Assembly: GCF_016124105.1 (NCBI RefSeq)
Contig: NZ_JADGMQ010000002.1
Location: 1-64,000 of the forward strand
Direction of reading: 5' to 3'
Length of the DNA: 64,000 nucleotides
Source of the DNA: Aquamicrobium zhengzhouense
Lineage (GTDB): Bacteria > Pseudomonadota > Alphaproteobacteria > Rhizobiales > Rhizobiaceae
In this document: one piece after another, positions 8,898 through 16,430 of the stretch
Layout of the letters: the number at the start of each line of letters is the position of its first letter
Numbering within the stretch: the stretch's first letter is position 1
Translations under genes and position numbers: made by a program
The notes under the pieces: model-generated
What the model was told of the DNA's origin: nothing
Seen by the model: the letters and a program-made list of their open reading frames with translations, nothing else
Databases searched by the model: none

Positions 8898-10070
8898 ATG
8901 AGCAATCTCGTTTCCAAGTGGAATTATCCGACCACGGTTCGTTTCGGTGCAGGCCGCATCAAGGAACTGCCCGAAGTCTTGAAGGAAGTCGGCATCTCCA
9001 ACCCGCTCTTCGTCACCGACCCTGGCCTGGCGAAACTTCCCGTCGTTTCTTCGACCCTGAAGCTTCTGGTTGAAGCCGGCGTGCCACATGGCGTGTTTTC
9101 GGATGTTAAGCCGAACCCGGTTGAGTCAAACCTTTACGACGGCATCGAGGTCTTCAAGAGCGGTCATCATGATGGCGTTATCGCCTTTGGTGGTGGCTCG
9201 GCGCTTGATCTTGGCAAACTAATTGCCTTCCAGGCGCATCAAAGCCGTCCGGTTTGGGATTTCGAAGATATCGGTGATTGGTACACCCGCGCTGACGCGT
9301 CGAAGATTGCGCCGATCATTGCCGTACCGACAACAGCGGGAACCGGGTCGGAAGTTGGCCGCGCCGGCGTCCTGACACATGAAGAGAGCCACACCAAGAA
9401 GGTGATCTTCCATCCGAAGATGCTGCCGGCAATCGTCATTGCTGATCCGGAGCTGACGGCCGGCATGCCGCCGTTCATCACCATCGGCACAGGTATGGAT
9501 GCGCTGGCGCACTGTCTCGAAGCCTATTGCGCTCCCGGCTATCACCCGATGGCAGATGGGATTGCGCTTGAAGGCATCCGCCTTGTGTTCGAGAACCTTC
9601 CGAAGGCTGCAGCCAATGGCAACGACTTGGAAGCACGCGCGCACATGATGTCTGCGGCGGCAATGGGCGCCACTGCTTTCCAGAAGGGGCTTGGTGCGAT
9701 CCATTCGCTCTCGCACCCGATTGGCGCGCTTTATGACACCCATCACGGCATGACGAATGCTGTCTTCATGCCCTACGTGCTGGCTTTCAATCGCTCGGCA
9801 ATTGAAGACCGCATCAACCGTCTCGCCGCCTATCTAGGCATTGAGAACGGCTTTGACGGCTTTGCTGCTGCGATCCTGAAAATGCGCAAGGACCTGAATG
9901 TTCCGCACACGCTGCCGGAGTTCATCAAGGATTTCGCGCCGGATGATGCTCGCTTCGACCTGATGGCGGAGATGGCGATCGTTGATCCGACCGCAGGCGG
10001 AAATCCGGTGAAGCTGACGAAGGAAGCAGCGCTGGCACTATACAGGCAAGCCATGACTGGCGAGCTCTGA
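8898..10070 (+). CDS. Iron-containing (group III) alcohol dehydrogenase
   Basis: This 390-residue protein has the Fe-ADH layout: nucleotide-binding GVIAFGGGSALDLGKL (around residue 100), VPTTAGTGSEVGRAGVLTH, and the metal-ligand signature GTGMDALAHCLEAYCAPGYHPMADG with the later histidines of GAIHSLSHPIGALYDTHHGMTNAVFMPYVL. All four usual metal ligands (Asp, three His) appear present. It is the last gene of the three-gene operon and ends just before a strong terminator. It would supply the alcohol-to-aldehyde step ahead of the neighbouring aldehyde dehydrogenase. Confidence 0.94.
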   Translation: MSNLVSKWNYPTTVRFGAGRIKELPEVLKEVGISNPLFVTDPGLAKLPVVSSTLKLLVEAGVPHGVFSDVKPNPVESNLYDGIEVFKSGHHDGVIAFGGGSALDLGKLIAFQAHQSRPVWDFEDIGDWYTRADASKIAPIIAVPTTAGTGSEVGRAGVLTHEESHTKKVIFHPKMLPAIVIADPELTAGMPPFITIGTGMDALAHCLEAYCAPGYHPMADGIALEGIRLVFENLPKAAANGNDLEARAHMMSAAAMGATAFQKGLGAIHSLSHPIGALYDTHHGMTNAVFMPYVLAFNRSAIEDRINRLAAYLGIENGFDGFAAAILKMRKDLNVPHTLPEFIKDFAPDDARFDLMAEMAIVDPTAGGNPVKLTKEAALALYRQAMTGEL

Positions 10071-10091
10071 GAAGTTCTTCCATTCCGTGAA

Positions 10092-10135
10092 AAAAGGCGG
10101 GCGTACCTTTAGTGGTACGCCCGCCTTTTCTTTTG
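10092..10135. terminator. Rho-independent terminator, bidirectional
   Basis: A perfect 16-bp stem (arms 10092-10107 and 10114-10129, core GGCGGGCGTACC/GGTACGCCCGCC) has a six-base loop, a T-rich tail on the + strand and an A-run before it. It lies between convergent genes and can end both the dehydrogenase operon and the opposing TMEM43-family gene. Confidence 0.95.
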
Positions 10136-10143
10136 TTTCTGGA

Positions 10144-11313
10144 TCAAGCTATCGAGGCCGAGGCCTGACTTGCGTTTTTCTTGGCGCGCTGGGTTAGCAG
10201 CCAGGAAATGCCGAACCCCACCGCAATGACGATGAGCGAAGTCAGCGGTCGGTACCAGAACCATGCGACGGCTATCGTCAATGTGCCGGTCATGATTCCG
10301 AAGATTATGGCGACGATGCCGCTCCCGAACCGCACGATGGAACCGAGTATGGGCACGATATCGGCGATAACGCCGAGCGGCCCCATTATCATTGCGAATC
10401 CGATGACCAGCATGAACACTGCGACCGCGCGAAGGATCCAGGTGAGCATCGCGTTTGACTGGGCTGCATCAGCGAACATGTCTGATGCGGATGCAATGCC
10501 ATGGGTGACGAGCAGCAGTCGGTCGCCAGCGTTGGTCTGATAGTTGACGATGCCGGCGCCAGCCTGTTGGCCAATGACGCTCGCGGCACCGATCGGCACG
10601 ATTTTGTAGCTGATGCGGTAGTCGCCTACCTGCGGATTGTGTGGATCGTCTCCGAGATAGATGTTGCCGTCGATGATGTGCACGCGGTGGGATCTGCCCA
10701 CTACGTCCTGAATGGCCTCCGCGTTTTCGCGGCCCAGCCGAAGCGGTTCCTGATTGTCGATCATAGCGATCACGGTGCTGCTCAGCTGGAATTCACCAAT
10801 CGACGCGTCTTCTACCGGGAAGTAGCCTCTCCTAAGTTCCATCGGAGGATTTTCGCGTCCGTCAGGATGCCTGAACTCGGATGATTCATGCTCCTGCTCC
10901 GACCAGCGCCTGGAGTAGGTGTAGGTTGTAACGGTGTCTTCGCTGCCGCCGAGGTTCTTCGTCGTCTCGCTTCTGCTTTCCTCTACCCATTGGTACATCT
11001 CGACCTGTCGCAGAAGTTGCAATGCGTTGACCATGATTCCGAAATCGGGGTCTGACGGCATGTCGTTCGTGGTCACCATTCCGGTCACATGGACAAGCGC
11101 ATCCTCGTTCGCCGGATCGATCTGGCCAGCGCTGACGGAAACGACGATCCCCGCGCCTTCTTCCAGCGACCGGGCCGTGGTGACGGCCCTGCCTTCATTC
11201 CAGAACAACAGGATGATCATTGCGAGGATCAGGACGATGCCAACCAGCACGCCCACCACCGAGTTCTTGATGCGTCCGAACCACGATACGGACGTTACTT
11301 CCTGATAAGTCAT
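10144..11313 (-). CDS. TMEM43-family membrane protein
   Basis: This 389-residue protein has an N-terminal transmembrane segment (SVVGVLVGIVLILAMIILLFWNEGRAV), a long soluble region (about residues 40-270) and four or so closely spaced hydrophobic segments at the C-terminus. The motif FWNEGRAV after the first helix and the overall plan are typical of the TMEM43/LUMA family, known from eukaryotic inner nuclear membranes and many bacteria, where its function is unknown. ATG at 11313 is preceded by GGGGGAG and is preferred over an upstream in-frame start. It appears to be a single-gene unit. Confidence 0.85.
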   Translation of the reverse strand: MTYQEVTSVSWFGRIKNSVVGVLVGIVLILAMIILLFWNEGRAVTTARSLEEGAGIVVSVSAGQIDPANEDALVHVTGMVTTNDMPSDPDFGIMVNALQLLRQVEMYQWVEESRSETTKNLGGSEDTVTTYTYSRRWSEQEHESSEFRHPDGRENPPMELRRGYFPVEDASIGEFQLSSTVIAMIDNQEPLRLGRENAEAIQDVVGRSHRVHIIDGNIYLGDDPHNPQVGDYRISYKIVPIGAASVIGQQAGAGIVNYQTNAGDRLLLVTHGIASASDMFADAAQSNAMLTWILRAVAVFMLVIGFAMIMGPLGVIADIVPILGSIVRFGSGIVAIIFGIMTGTLTIAVAWFWYRPLTSLIVIAVGFGISWLLTQRAKKNASQASASIA

Positions 11314-11499
11314 AGCTCCCCCGACTGGTCGCAATGCGACCCGGCAATCTATAGACGAAGTTTCACGGGGAAGAAGGTCGTCGCAATAGGGGTCATTGAA
11401 TTGTATACACCTCTGGCTATTCGCCGCTATCGTTGGATAGAGTGGCGAGAGTCAGCGGCAAGGCTGTACGCATCATAATGTAGGGGAAGGAGACTGTAC

Positions 11500-12405
11500 T
11501 TGTCAGATACAATTTCGGCGGAATCAAAGGTTCGAGACCACCGCCTCATAGAGGGCAAGGCTGTTCAGGCGCGCATTCTCGCGGAAGTGGCAGAAGAAGT
11601 AGCGACCGCAAGCCCGCCTGTAGGTAAACTCGTATCGGTTTGCATCGGGCCAACGCCGGAAGTTGCGGTCTACGTGCGAAATCAGGCGAGGGCCGCCGCG
11701 AAGGTCGGCATCCCGTTCGATCAGCAGGTATGGCCAGCCGAGATCACGCAGGAGGAGTGCAAGAAGAGGATTCAGGCACTGAACGACAGCAAGGATGTTC
11801 TTGGCATAATCCTGCAGCGACCGGTTCCGGCTCACATCAATGTGCGTTCGCTCCAGTCAGCCATTCATCCTCTCAAGGACGTTGAGGGAATGAACCCGGC
11901 GTCGATCGGCAACATCGTCTATAGCGATATCGCCCTGGCGCCGTGCACGGCAGCCGCCTCGGTCGAGATGCTGCGCTCCACCGGGCTGGACCTGAAGGGT
12001 CTTGAGGTCGTGATGATTGGCCACTCCGAGATCGTCGGAAAGCCGGCGGCGCTGATGCTGACCGCGGAAGGCGCGACTGTTACGGTTTGTCATCACATGA
12101 CGCGCTCGGTCGCTATGCATTCACGTCGTGCCGATGCAGTCGTCGTAGCGGTCGGCAAGGCGCATCTGATCGGCCCGGATATGATCAAGCCGGGTGCCGC
12201 TGTCATCGATATCGGTATCAACCAGATCACGGATGAGGATGGAACCGTGCGGATCGTCGGCGATGTCGACACCGATGCCGTTAAAGAGGTGGCAGGCTGG
12301 ATAACGCCCGTCCCGGGAGGCGTTGGGCCGGTAACCGTTGCCATGTTGATGCGGAACTCGATGGTCGCCTACAGGCGCCAAAAAGACGCCGGCTGGATTT
12401 CCTGA
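11500..12405 (+). CDS. folD: FolD-like methylenetetrahydrofolate dehydrogenase, catalytic Lys replaced
   Basis: This 301-residue protein has the FolD fold: an N-terminal folate-binding region and a Rossmann domain (VVMIGHSEIVGKPAALML, GAAVIDIGIN, PVPGGVGPVTVAMLMRNSM). It starts with TTG, with a GGAAGGAG stretch upstream. In canonical FolD the active site reads Tyr-x3-Lys. Here it reads Y58-V-R-N-Q62, so the catalytic lysine is glutamine. The usual KDVDG motif is KDVEG (Glu129), and the QLPLP motif is QRPVP. In human MTHFD1 the equivalent Lys-to-Gln change removes cyclohydrolase but leaves dehydrogenase activity. It may therefore be a dehydrogenase-only or specialised paralogue, so the symbol is tentative. 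Confidence 0.85.
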   Translation: MSDTISAESKVRDHRLIEGKAVQARILAEVAEEVATASPPVGKLVSVCIGPTPEVAVYVRNQARAAAKVGIPFDQQVWPAEITQEECKKRIQALNDSKDVLGIILQRPVPAHINVRSLQSAIHPLKDVEGMNPASIGNIVYSDIALAPCTAAASVEMLRSTGLDLKGLEVVMIGHSEIVGKPAALMLTAEGATVTVCHHMTRSVAMHSRRADAVVVAVGKAHLIGPDMIKPGAAVIDIGINQITDEDGTVRIVGDVDTDAVKEVAGWITPVPGGVGPVTVAMLMRNSMVAYRRQKDAGWIS

Positions 12406-12461
12406 ATTCGAGAGATGCGGGCGACACGTCGTCGGACGAGTCGCTCTGCATCACGGTCTCT

Positions 12462-12773
12462 TTATTCTTCGTCGCGGCGGATCAGTTCGTAAAAGCTGTC
12501 GCGACGTCCAGGGACGTCTTCATTAACAAGAAGCGCCAGCTTGCCCTCGTCGAAGATCTTCATCCAGTCATCCCATTCCACGTGTTCATAGCCGCCAGCA
12601 TTTTGCGGACGCTCTGCCATGTCCTGGTCCTGATAGGCGGCTTGATCGAAGACGATTCTCAGCATCGGCTGAATGCCTGATTCGACCGACGTGTCGACAA
12701 CGACCGGGAAGCCCATGCGAGCCGCCGCCCAGTCACGGATCGATTCTTTGTCGGTGAGGATTGTCGTGGCCAT
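12462..12773 (-). CDS. Conserved hypothetical protein, 103 residues
   Basis: I do not recognise a named family. The protein is acidic, with no signal peptide or membrane segment, and contains MGFPVVVDTSVESGIQPMLRI and a tryptophan-rich HVEWDDWMKIFDEGKLALLV stretch. The open frame runs back through the tRNA, but ATG at 12773 follows GGAGGG at good spacing, so the upstream 79 codons are not coding. It converges with folD, with only 56 bp between stops. Confidence 0.75.
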   Translation of the reverse strand: MATTILTDKESIRDWAAARMGFPVVVDTSVESGIQPMLRIVFDQAAYQDQDMAERPQNAGGYEHVEWDDWMKIFDEGKLALLVNEDVPGRRDSFYELIRRDEE

Positions 12774-12912
12774 GGCGTGCCCTCCATTGCAAGAGTGAAC
12801 TCTGCGGCAAACGCGCCATGTGCAAGCATGTTCCTGCAATCGGCCGGTTAAGCGTATGCAGTTCAATTCAAGATGATTGAAAGATCTGGGTAGGGACGCA
12901 TTCCGGGGTGGA

Positions 12913-12993
<81 letters not shown>

Positions 12994-13099
12994 TTCGCTG
13001 TCGTTCTCAAAAGTCAGAGATATCAACTGCTTGGGCGTCATCTAGTTCATTCGGTTCGGAAGCGCAAGCGCTAAGTTTGCTTTTCTCGCGGTAATCCAG

Positions 13100-13140
13100 T
13101 GTGACCCAGCTGTGACCAGAGTGTGACCAGCGTTGTGACC
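13100..13140 (+). promoter_or_regulatory. TGTGACC repeats, candidate integrase arm sites (left)
   Basis: Four near-copies of TGTGACCAG follow one another: TGTGACCCAG at 13100, TGTGACCAG at 13111 and 13122, and TGTGACC at 13134. Spacing is 11, 11 and 12 bp, about one helical turn each. The same word occurs twice just inside the right end of the island. Position and phasing fit arm-type binding sites of a tyrosine integrase or its directionality factor. Confidence 0.55.
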
Positions 13141-13154
13141 TAACGTCTTGTGCG

Positions 13155-14093
13155 GTGCCGAGTTTTCGGTTGCCTCAAAGCGATCACGCGCCGAGCTATC
13201 TCGGGGGATCGATCGGCCTCCAACCCAAGTGGCCAAGAGGGGGCGACATCGGCTTTACAAGGCTTGAGTTGCGTCGGTATCAGGACGCCGTGCTCGAGCT
13301 GAGCAAAGCCTTCGCGCTCGCGTCTGCCAGCGATGAAGCGAGAGCGATCATCGATGAGGTTGGTTTCTTCCAGACAGTGCGTGCTGCGCTGAGCAAGACA
13401 AGCGGCACGGGCAAGCTCTCGGACAGGGCGAAGTCGTTCGCCGTGGAGCAACTGCTGAACCGAGCGGTAGCGAATACCGAGATCGTCGACATCCTCAAGG
13501 CTGCCGGGATCCAGTCGCCGGACCTATCGATCCTGTCGGACGAGTTTTTGGCCGAAGTCCAGCAGATGGAACGCAAGAACCTTGCTCTGGAGGCCCTCAG
13601 GAAGCTGCTGAACGGCGAGATAGCCAGCCGGTCAAAGTCCAACGTCGTTGAGACGAAAGCCTTCTCAAAGAGGCTGGAAGAGGCTGTGGCGCGATATCAT
13701 GCCAACGCCATTTCAACGGTCGAGATGATCCACGAGCTGATCCGTATGGCGCAGGACCTCAAGGCCTCGGTCGCTCGCGGCGACGAACTTGGGCTCTCCC
13801 AAGAAGAGCTCGCCTTCTATGACGCGTTGGCCGACAACCAAAGTGCAGTCGAAGCGATGGGCAGCGAGCAGCTCCGCGTGATTGCGCACGAGCTGGTTGA
13901 GCAGATGCGAGGCTCCGCGACTGTGGATTGGCACCATAAGGCCAGCGCACGAGCGAAGATGCGGGTCGTCGTCAAACGTATCCTCAAGCGCTACGGCTAC
14001 CCACCAGATCTGGAGCAGGAAGCCGTGCAGACGGTCCTCGCTCAGGCCGAAGTGCTGCTTCGTGAGGTCGTAGGGAGCGACCACGGTGCGTAA
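13155..14093 (+). pseudogene. hsdR: Type I restriction endonuclease HsdR, C-terminal remnant
   Basis: About 275 residues match the DUF3387 C-terminal domain of HsdR: YQDAVLELSKAFAL, DEVGFFQTVRAAL, LSDEFLAEVQQMERKNLALE, GLSQEELAFYDALADN and MRVVVKRILKRYGYPPDLEQ. The family's PD-(D/E)xK nuclease and SF2 helicase motor, together normally about 700 residues, are absent, as are hsdM and hsdS. Likeness begins near 13260. The upstream part of the frame, with a GTG start, looks like accidental open frame after the left attachment region. It is a truncated relic of a restriction system that once sat at this tRNA, though the frame itself is intact. A product, if made, could not cut DNA. Confidence 0.82.
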
Positions 14094-14131
14094 CCTGTAC
14101 GTCGTAGGCGCTGCGTCTCACATCCTGACCA

Positions 14132-15157
14132 CTACCTTGTGATCGTAACCCGTTTGCTCAGCACATCAGCTGCGAACTCTAGGTCTCGCGGTGCAACGTA
14201 AACGTATCGCATGGTCACCTGGATCGATCGATGTCCCATCCATTTCATTACTTGAGGTAGGGGAACACCGCCAGCGACCAAGCGTGTCGCGCAGGTGTGG
14301 CGCAGCATGTGGGGCACGAAGGCACGGTCGCGCTGGGCGCTGAAGTGTTCTCGCAGCTGTTCCCAGTGATAGCGTAACCGATTGATGGGAACCACTGCCA
14401 GCGGATGCTCCAGATCGCTCATACTACAGAGCTTCTCCCAAGCCTCTCGCGCTTGCGGGACCAGTGGGATTTGTCGGGATTTTCCATTTTTTGTGGTGTC
14501 GCCTTCAAAGTTGATCCAACCGTCGACCACCGATGACCTCTTGAGAAGGTAAGCCTCGCCTTTCCTGGCTCCGGTGTACAAGAGAAACCGGAGGACCTCT
14601 CGAGACGCAATAAATCCGGACTGCTCGAGAAATTCAAAAGCCTGTCGTTCATCGCTTTCAGACCAGACGCGCTCAAGCTGATTGTTAACCCTGCGGCGCT
14701 GGATGTGCGGTAGATCGCGGATTGTACCCTTGCGTTTGGCGTACTTGAGAAGTTTCGAGAGTACGGCCAGCCGATTGTTGATTGTACTGGGCGCGAGGCC
14801 TTCGCTGAGCCATTGTTCAATGGCGTAATCGACCGCGCGTGTGTCGATTAGCTTTACGCTGGTGGTCGCGCCGAACATACGGAAAATGACAGCCAGTCGC
14901 CCACGGATGAATTTCGTGTCCCTGTTCTCCCCCCAGATCGCATCGAAATGACGTTGAGCGATGTACTCCAGCGATACGGAGTATTTTGTGCGCTGTGGCC
15001 TCGCTCGTGAGCCGAGACGGCGGGACATTATAAAATCGCCGAGTAGCGGGAATTTCTCGAACTCGACGGCTTCATCCTCGGTCTTAAACGATCGTCGGAC
15101 ACGCTTTCCGTTAATGGTTACGTCTGCTTGCCAACGGTCACCCCGTCGTCTTGCCAT
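14132..15157 (-). CDS. Tyrosine-type site-specific integrase 1
   Basis: This 341-residue phage-type integrase has an N-terminal arm-binding-like region (GDRWQADVTINGKRVRRSFKTEDEA), a core-binding domain (about 60-165) and a complete catalytic set: Arg in LLYTGARKGEAYLL, Lys in TTKNGKSRQIPL, His-x-x-Arg in PHMLRHTCATRL, His in KWMGHRS and Tyr in TMRYVYV. It appears active. It is internal to the island and far from either tRNA copy, so it may belong to an earlier or nested element. An AT-rich leader (AAATAAATATTAAATATC near 15213-15230) lies upstream. Confidence 0.92.
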   Translation of the reverse strand: MARRRGDRWQADVTINGKRVRRSFKTEDEAVEFEKFPLLGDFIMSRRLGSRARPQRTKYSVSLEYIAQRHFDAIWGENRDTKFIRGRLAVIFRMFGATTSVKLIDTRAVDYAIEQWLSEGLAPSTINNRLAVLSKLLKYAKRKGTIRDLPHIQRRRVNNQLERVWSESDERQAFEFLEQSGFIASREVLRFLLYTGARKGEAYLLKRSSVVDGWINFEGDTTKNGKSRQIPLVPQAREAWEKLCSMSDLEHPLAVVPINRLRYHWEQLREHFSAQRDRAFVPHMLRHTCATRLVAGGVPLPQVMKWMGHRSIQVTMRYVYVAPRDLEFAADVLSKRVTITR

Positions 15158-15505
15158 GAGCTGTCTCCTGCACAGATGCCGGTGCGAGGGTTCAGGATAT
15201 CAAGATTTCCCAGAAATAAATATTAAATATCAATGCGTTACTGGAGATTCTCCGATACCGGCGACATTTTTTGCAAAACCTCTGGATGCGGTTCCTTCGA
15301 TGTGAGTGTTCTAAAACCCCCCCTGTGCCCCCTAGGCGGTTCGTCAGCGCTTCTCCTACACCGTGGACTTATCCGCGCGTCTCAATAGACCCTGCCCATG
15401 TGACTCTCGCTGGCTTCCGGGAAAATAGTGCCACACGAATGGTATTGACATTCTGGCACTCGGTGTCTCACTAAGTCTTAGATCTATGTGAGTTGGAGAG
15501 TGCAG
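15158..15505. other. Intergenic region with nested inverted repeat, possible res/crossover site
   Basis: This 348-bp region separates the divergent integrase 1 and serine recombinase genes and has no convincing gene. At 15427-15460 an outer repeat AGTGCCA/TGGCACT encloses an inner repeat GAATG/CATTC, with a TTGACA hexamer at 15445. The 34-bp size and its place directly before a resolvase-type gene fit a recombination site or operator. The two repeats are off-centre by 1.5 bp, so the symmetry is imperfect. AT-rich sequence near 15210-15240 may hold the integrase promoter. Confidence 0.45.
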
Positions 15506-16069
15506 TTGCCTAGCGCGGTGGTTGGATATGCCCGGACGTCGACTGTGGAGCAGGTTGCCGGACTGGAGAAGCAGTTGAGGGACTTGACGGCGGCTGGCTG
15601 TCAAAAGGTCTTCAGCGAGCAGGTCTCGTCTGTTGCTACTCGTCGTAGAGAATTGGAACGCGCCCTGGAGTACGTCAGGGAGGGAGACACTCTCGTTGTT
15701 ACACGCCTGGACCGGCTTGCCCGATCCATGACGCATCTGCTGCAGATCACCGGAACCCTCTCGCAGAAAGGGGTAGCACTACGCGTCCTTGCACTGAACT
15801 TGGATACTGCGACGCCCACTGGCAAACTGATGCTCAACCTAATGGGCTCGATCGCTGAATTCGAACGCGAACTGATGTTGGAGCGGCAGCGCGAAGGTAT
15901 CGCTAAAGCGAAGGCAGATGGAAAGTACAAGGGTAGAGCACCCACGGCGCGACGGAGGGCAGCTGAAGTCCGACGCTTGAGGTCAGAAGGTGGCACCGCT
16001 GACGCGATAGCAGCCCAGTTGGGCATAAGCAGATCCAGTGTCTTTAGGATCCTGAAAGAATCGAATTAG
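15506..16069 (+). CDS. Serine recombinase (resolvase/invertase family)
   Basis: This 187-residue protein has the small serine recombinase plan. VVGYARTSTVEQ places the nucleophile serine about residue 10. DTLVVTRLDRLARSMTHLL carries the catalytic arginines, and GSIAEFERELMLERQREGIAKAKADGKYKGR is the E-helix and linker. A C-terminal HTH follows (GGTADAIAAQLGISRSSVFRIL). A GTG start at 15488 is possible. TTG at 15506 has GGAGAG five bases upstream and gives the usual N-terminus. It may resolve or invert DNA within the island, or be a leftover from a transposon. A candidate site is 45-80 bp upstream. Confidence 0.9.
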   Translation: MPSAVVGYARTSTVEQVAGLEKQLRDLTAAGCQKVFSEQVSSVATRRRELERALEYVREGDTLVVTRLDRLARSMTHLLQITGTLSQKGVALRVLALNLDTATPTGKLMLNLMGSIAEFERELMLERQREGIAKAKADGKYKGRAPTARRRAAEVRRLRSEGGTADAIAAQLGISRSSVFRILKESN

Positions 16070-16430
16070 CTCGTCACCGAGCAGACGCGAAAGCTCGCGT
16101 GTGCTGGATATTGCACCGTGCCCGACTGATTACACTCGCTGAGGCGAAGTCGCTCATAGCGGACATCTCCCGCTCGCAGATGCTAAGTGTGGTTGAGGCA
16201 CTCTCAAATCGGGGCGTGAAGCGTAGCTTTGACAAGTTCTGCACCGTTCGGAAGAACTCTCGGTGCCTACCCGCTACCTAGGCTTTGACCAGCGTGACCT
16301 GCGGCGTGATGTAATTTCTGCCTCATACAGAGATATCGCTTAGCTCGTACGCCTTCGATCAGGCCACGATGCGGTATCGCGCAGCCGGTCTTCAAGTCGG
16401 CTTTCCAGAACTCAATCTCAGTGAGGAAAT
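16070..16430. other. Intergenic stretch, no gene supported
   Basis: This 361-bp stretch lies between the serine recombinase and the helicase-like gene. A 60-codon frame (16099-16281) has no ribosome site and no recognisable motif, so it is not called. The region looks less GC-rich than the chromosomal flanks. The last bases (GTGAGGAAAT) form the ribosome site of the next gene. Confidence 0.5.

Noticed and set aside
13100..13140. Four short TGTGACC repeats as a CRISPR array
   Set aside because: Units are 9-10 bp with 2-4-bp gaps, there are no unique spacers and no cas genes. Integrase arm sites fit better. No CRISPR array was seen in the window.
16099..16281. 60-codon frame in the island gap
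   Set aside because: No ribosome site, no motif and no support from neighbours.
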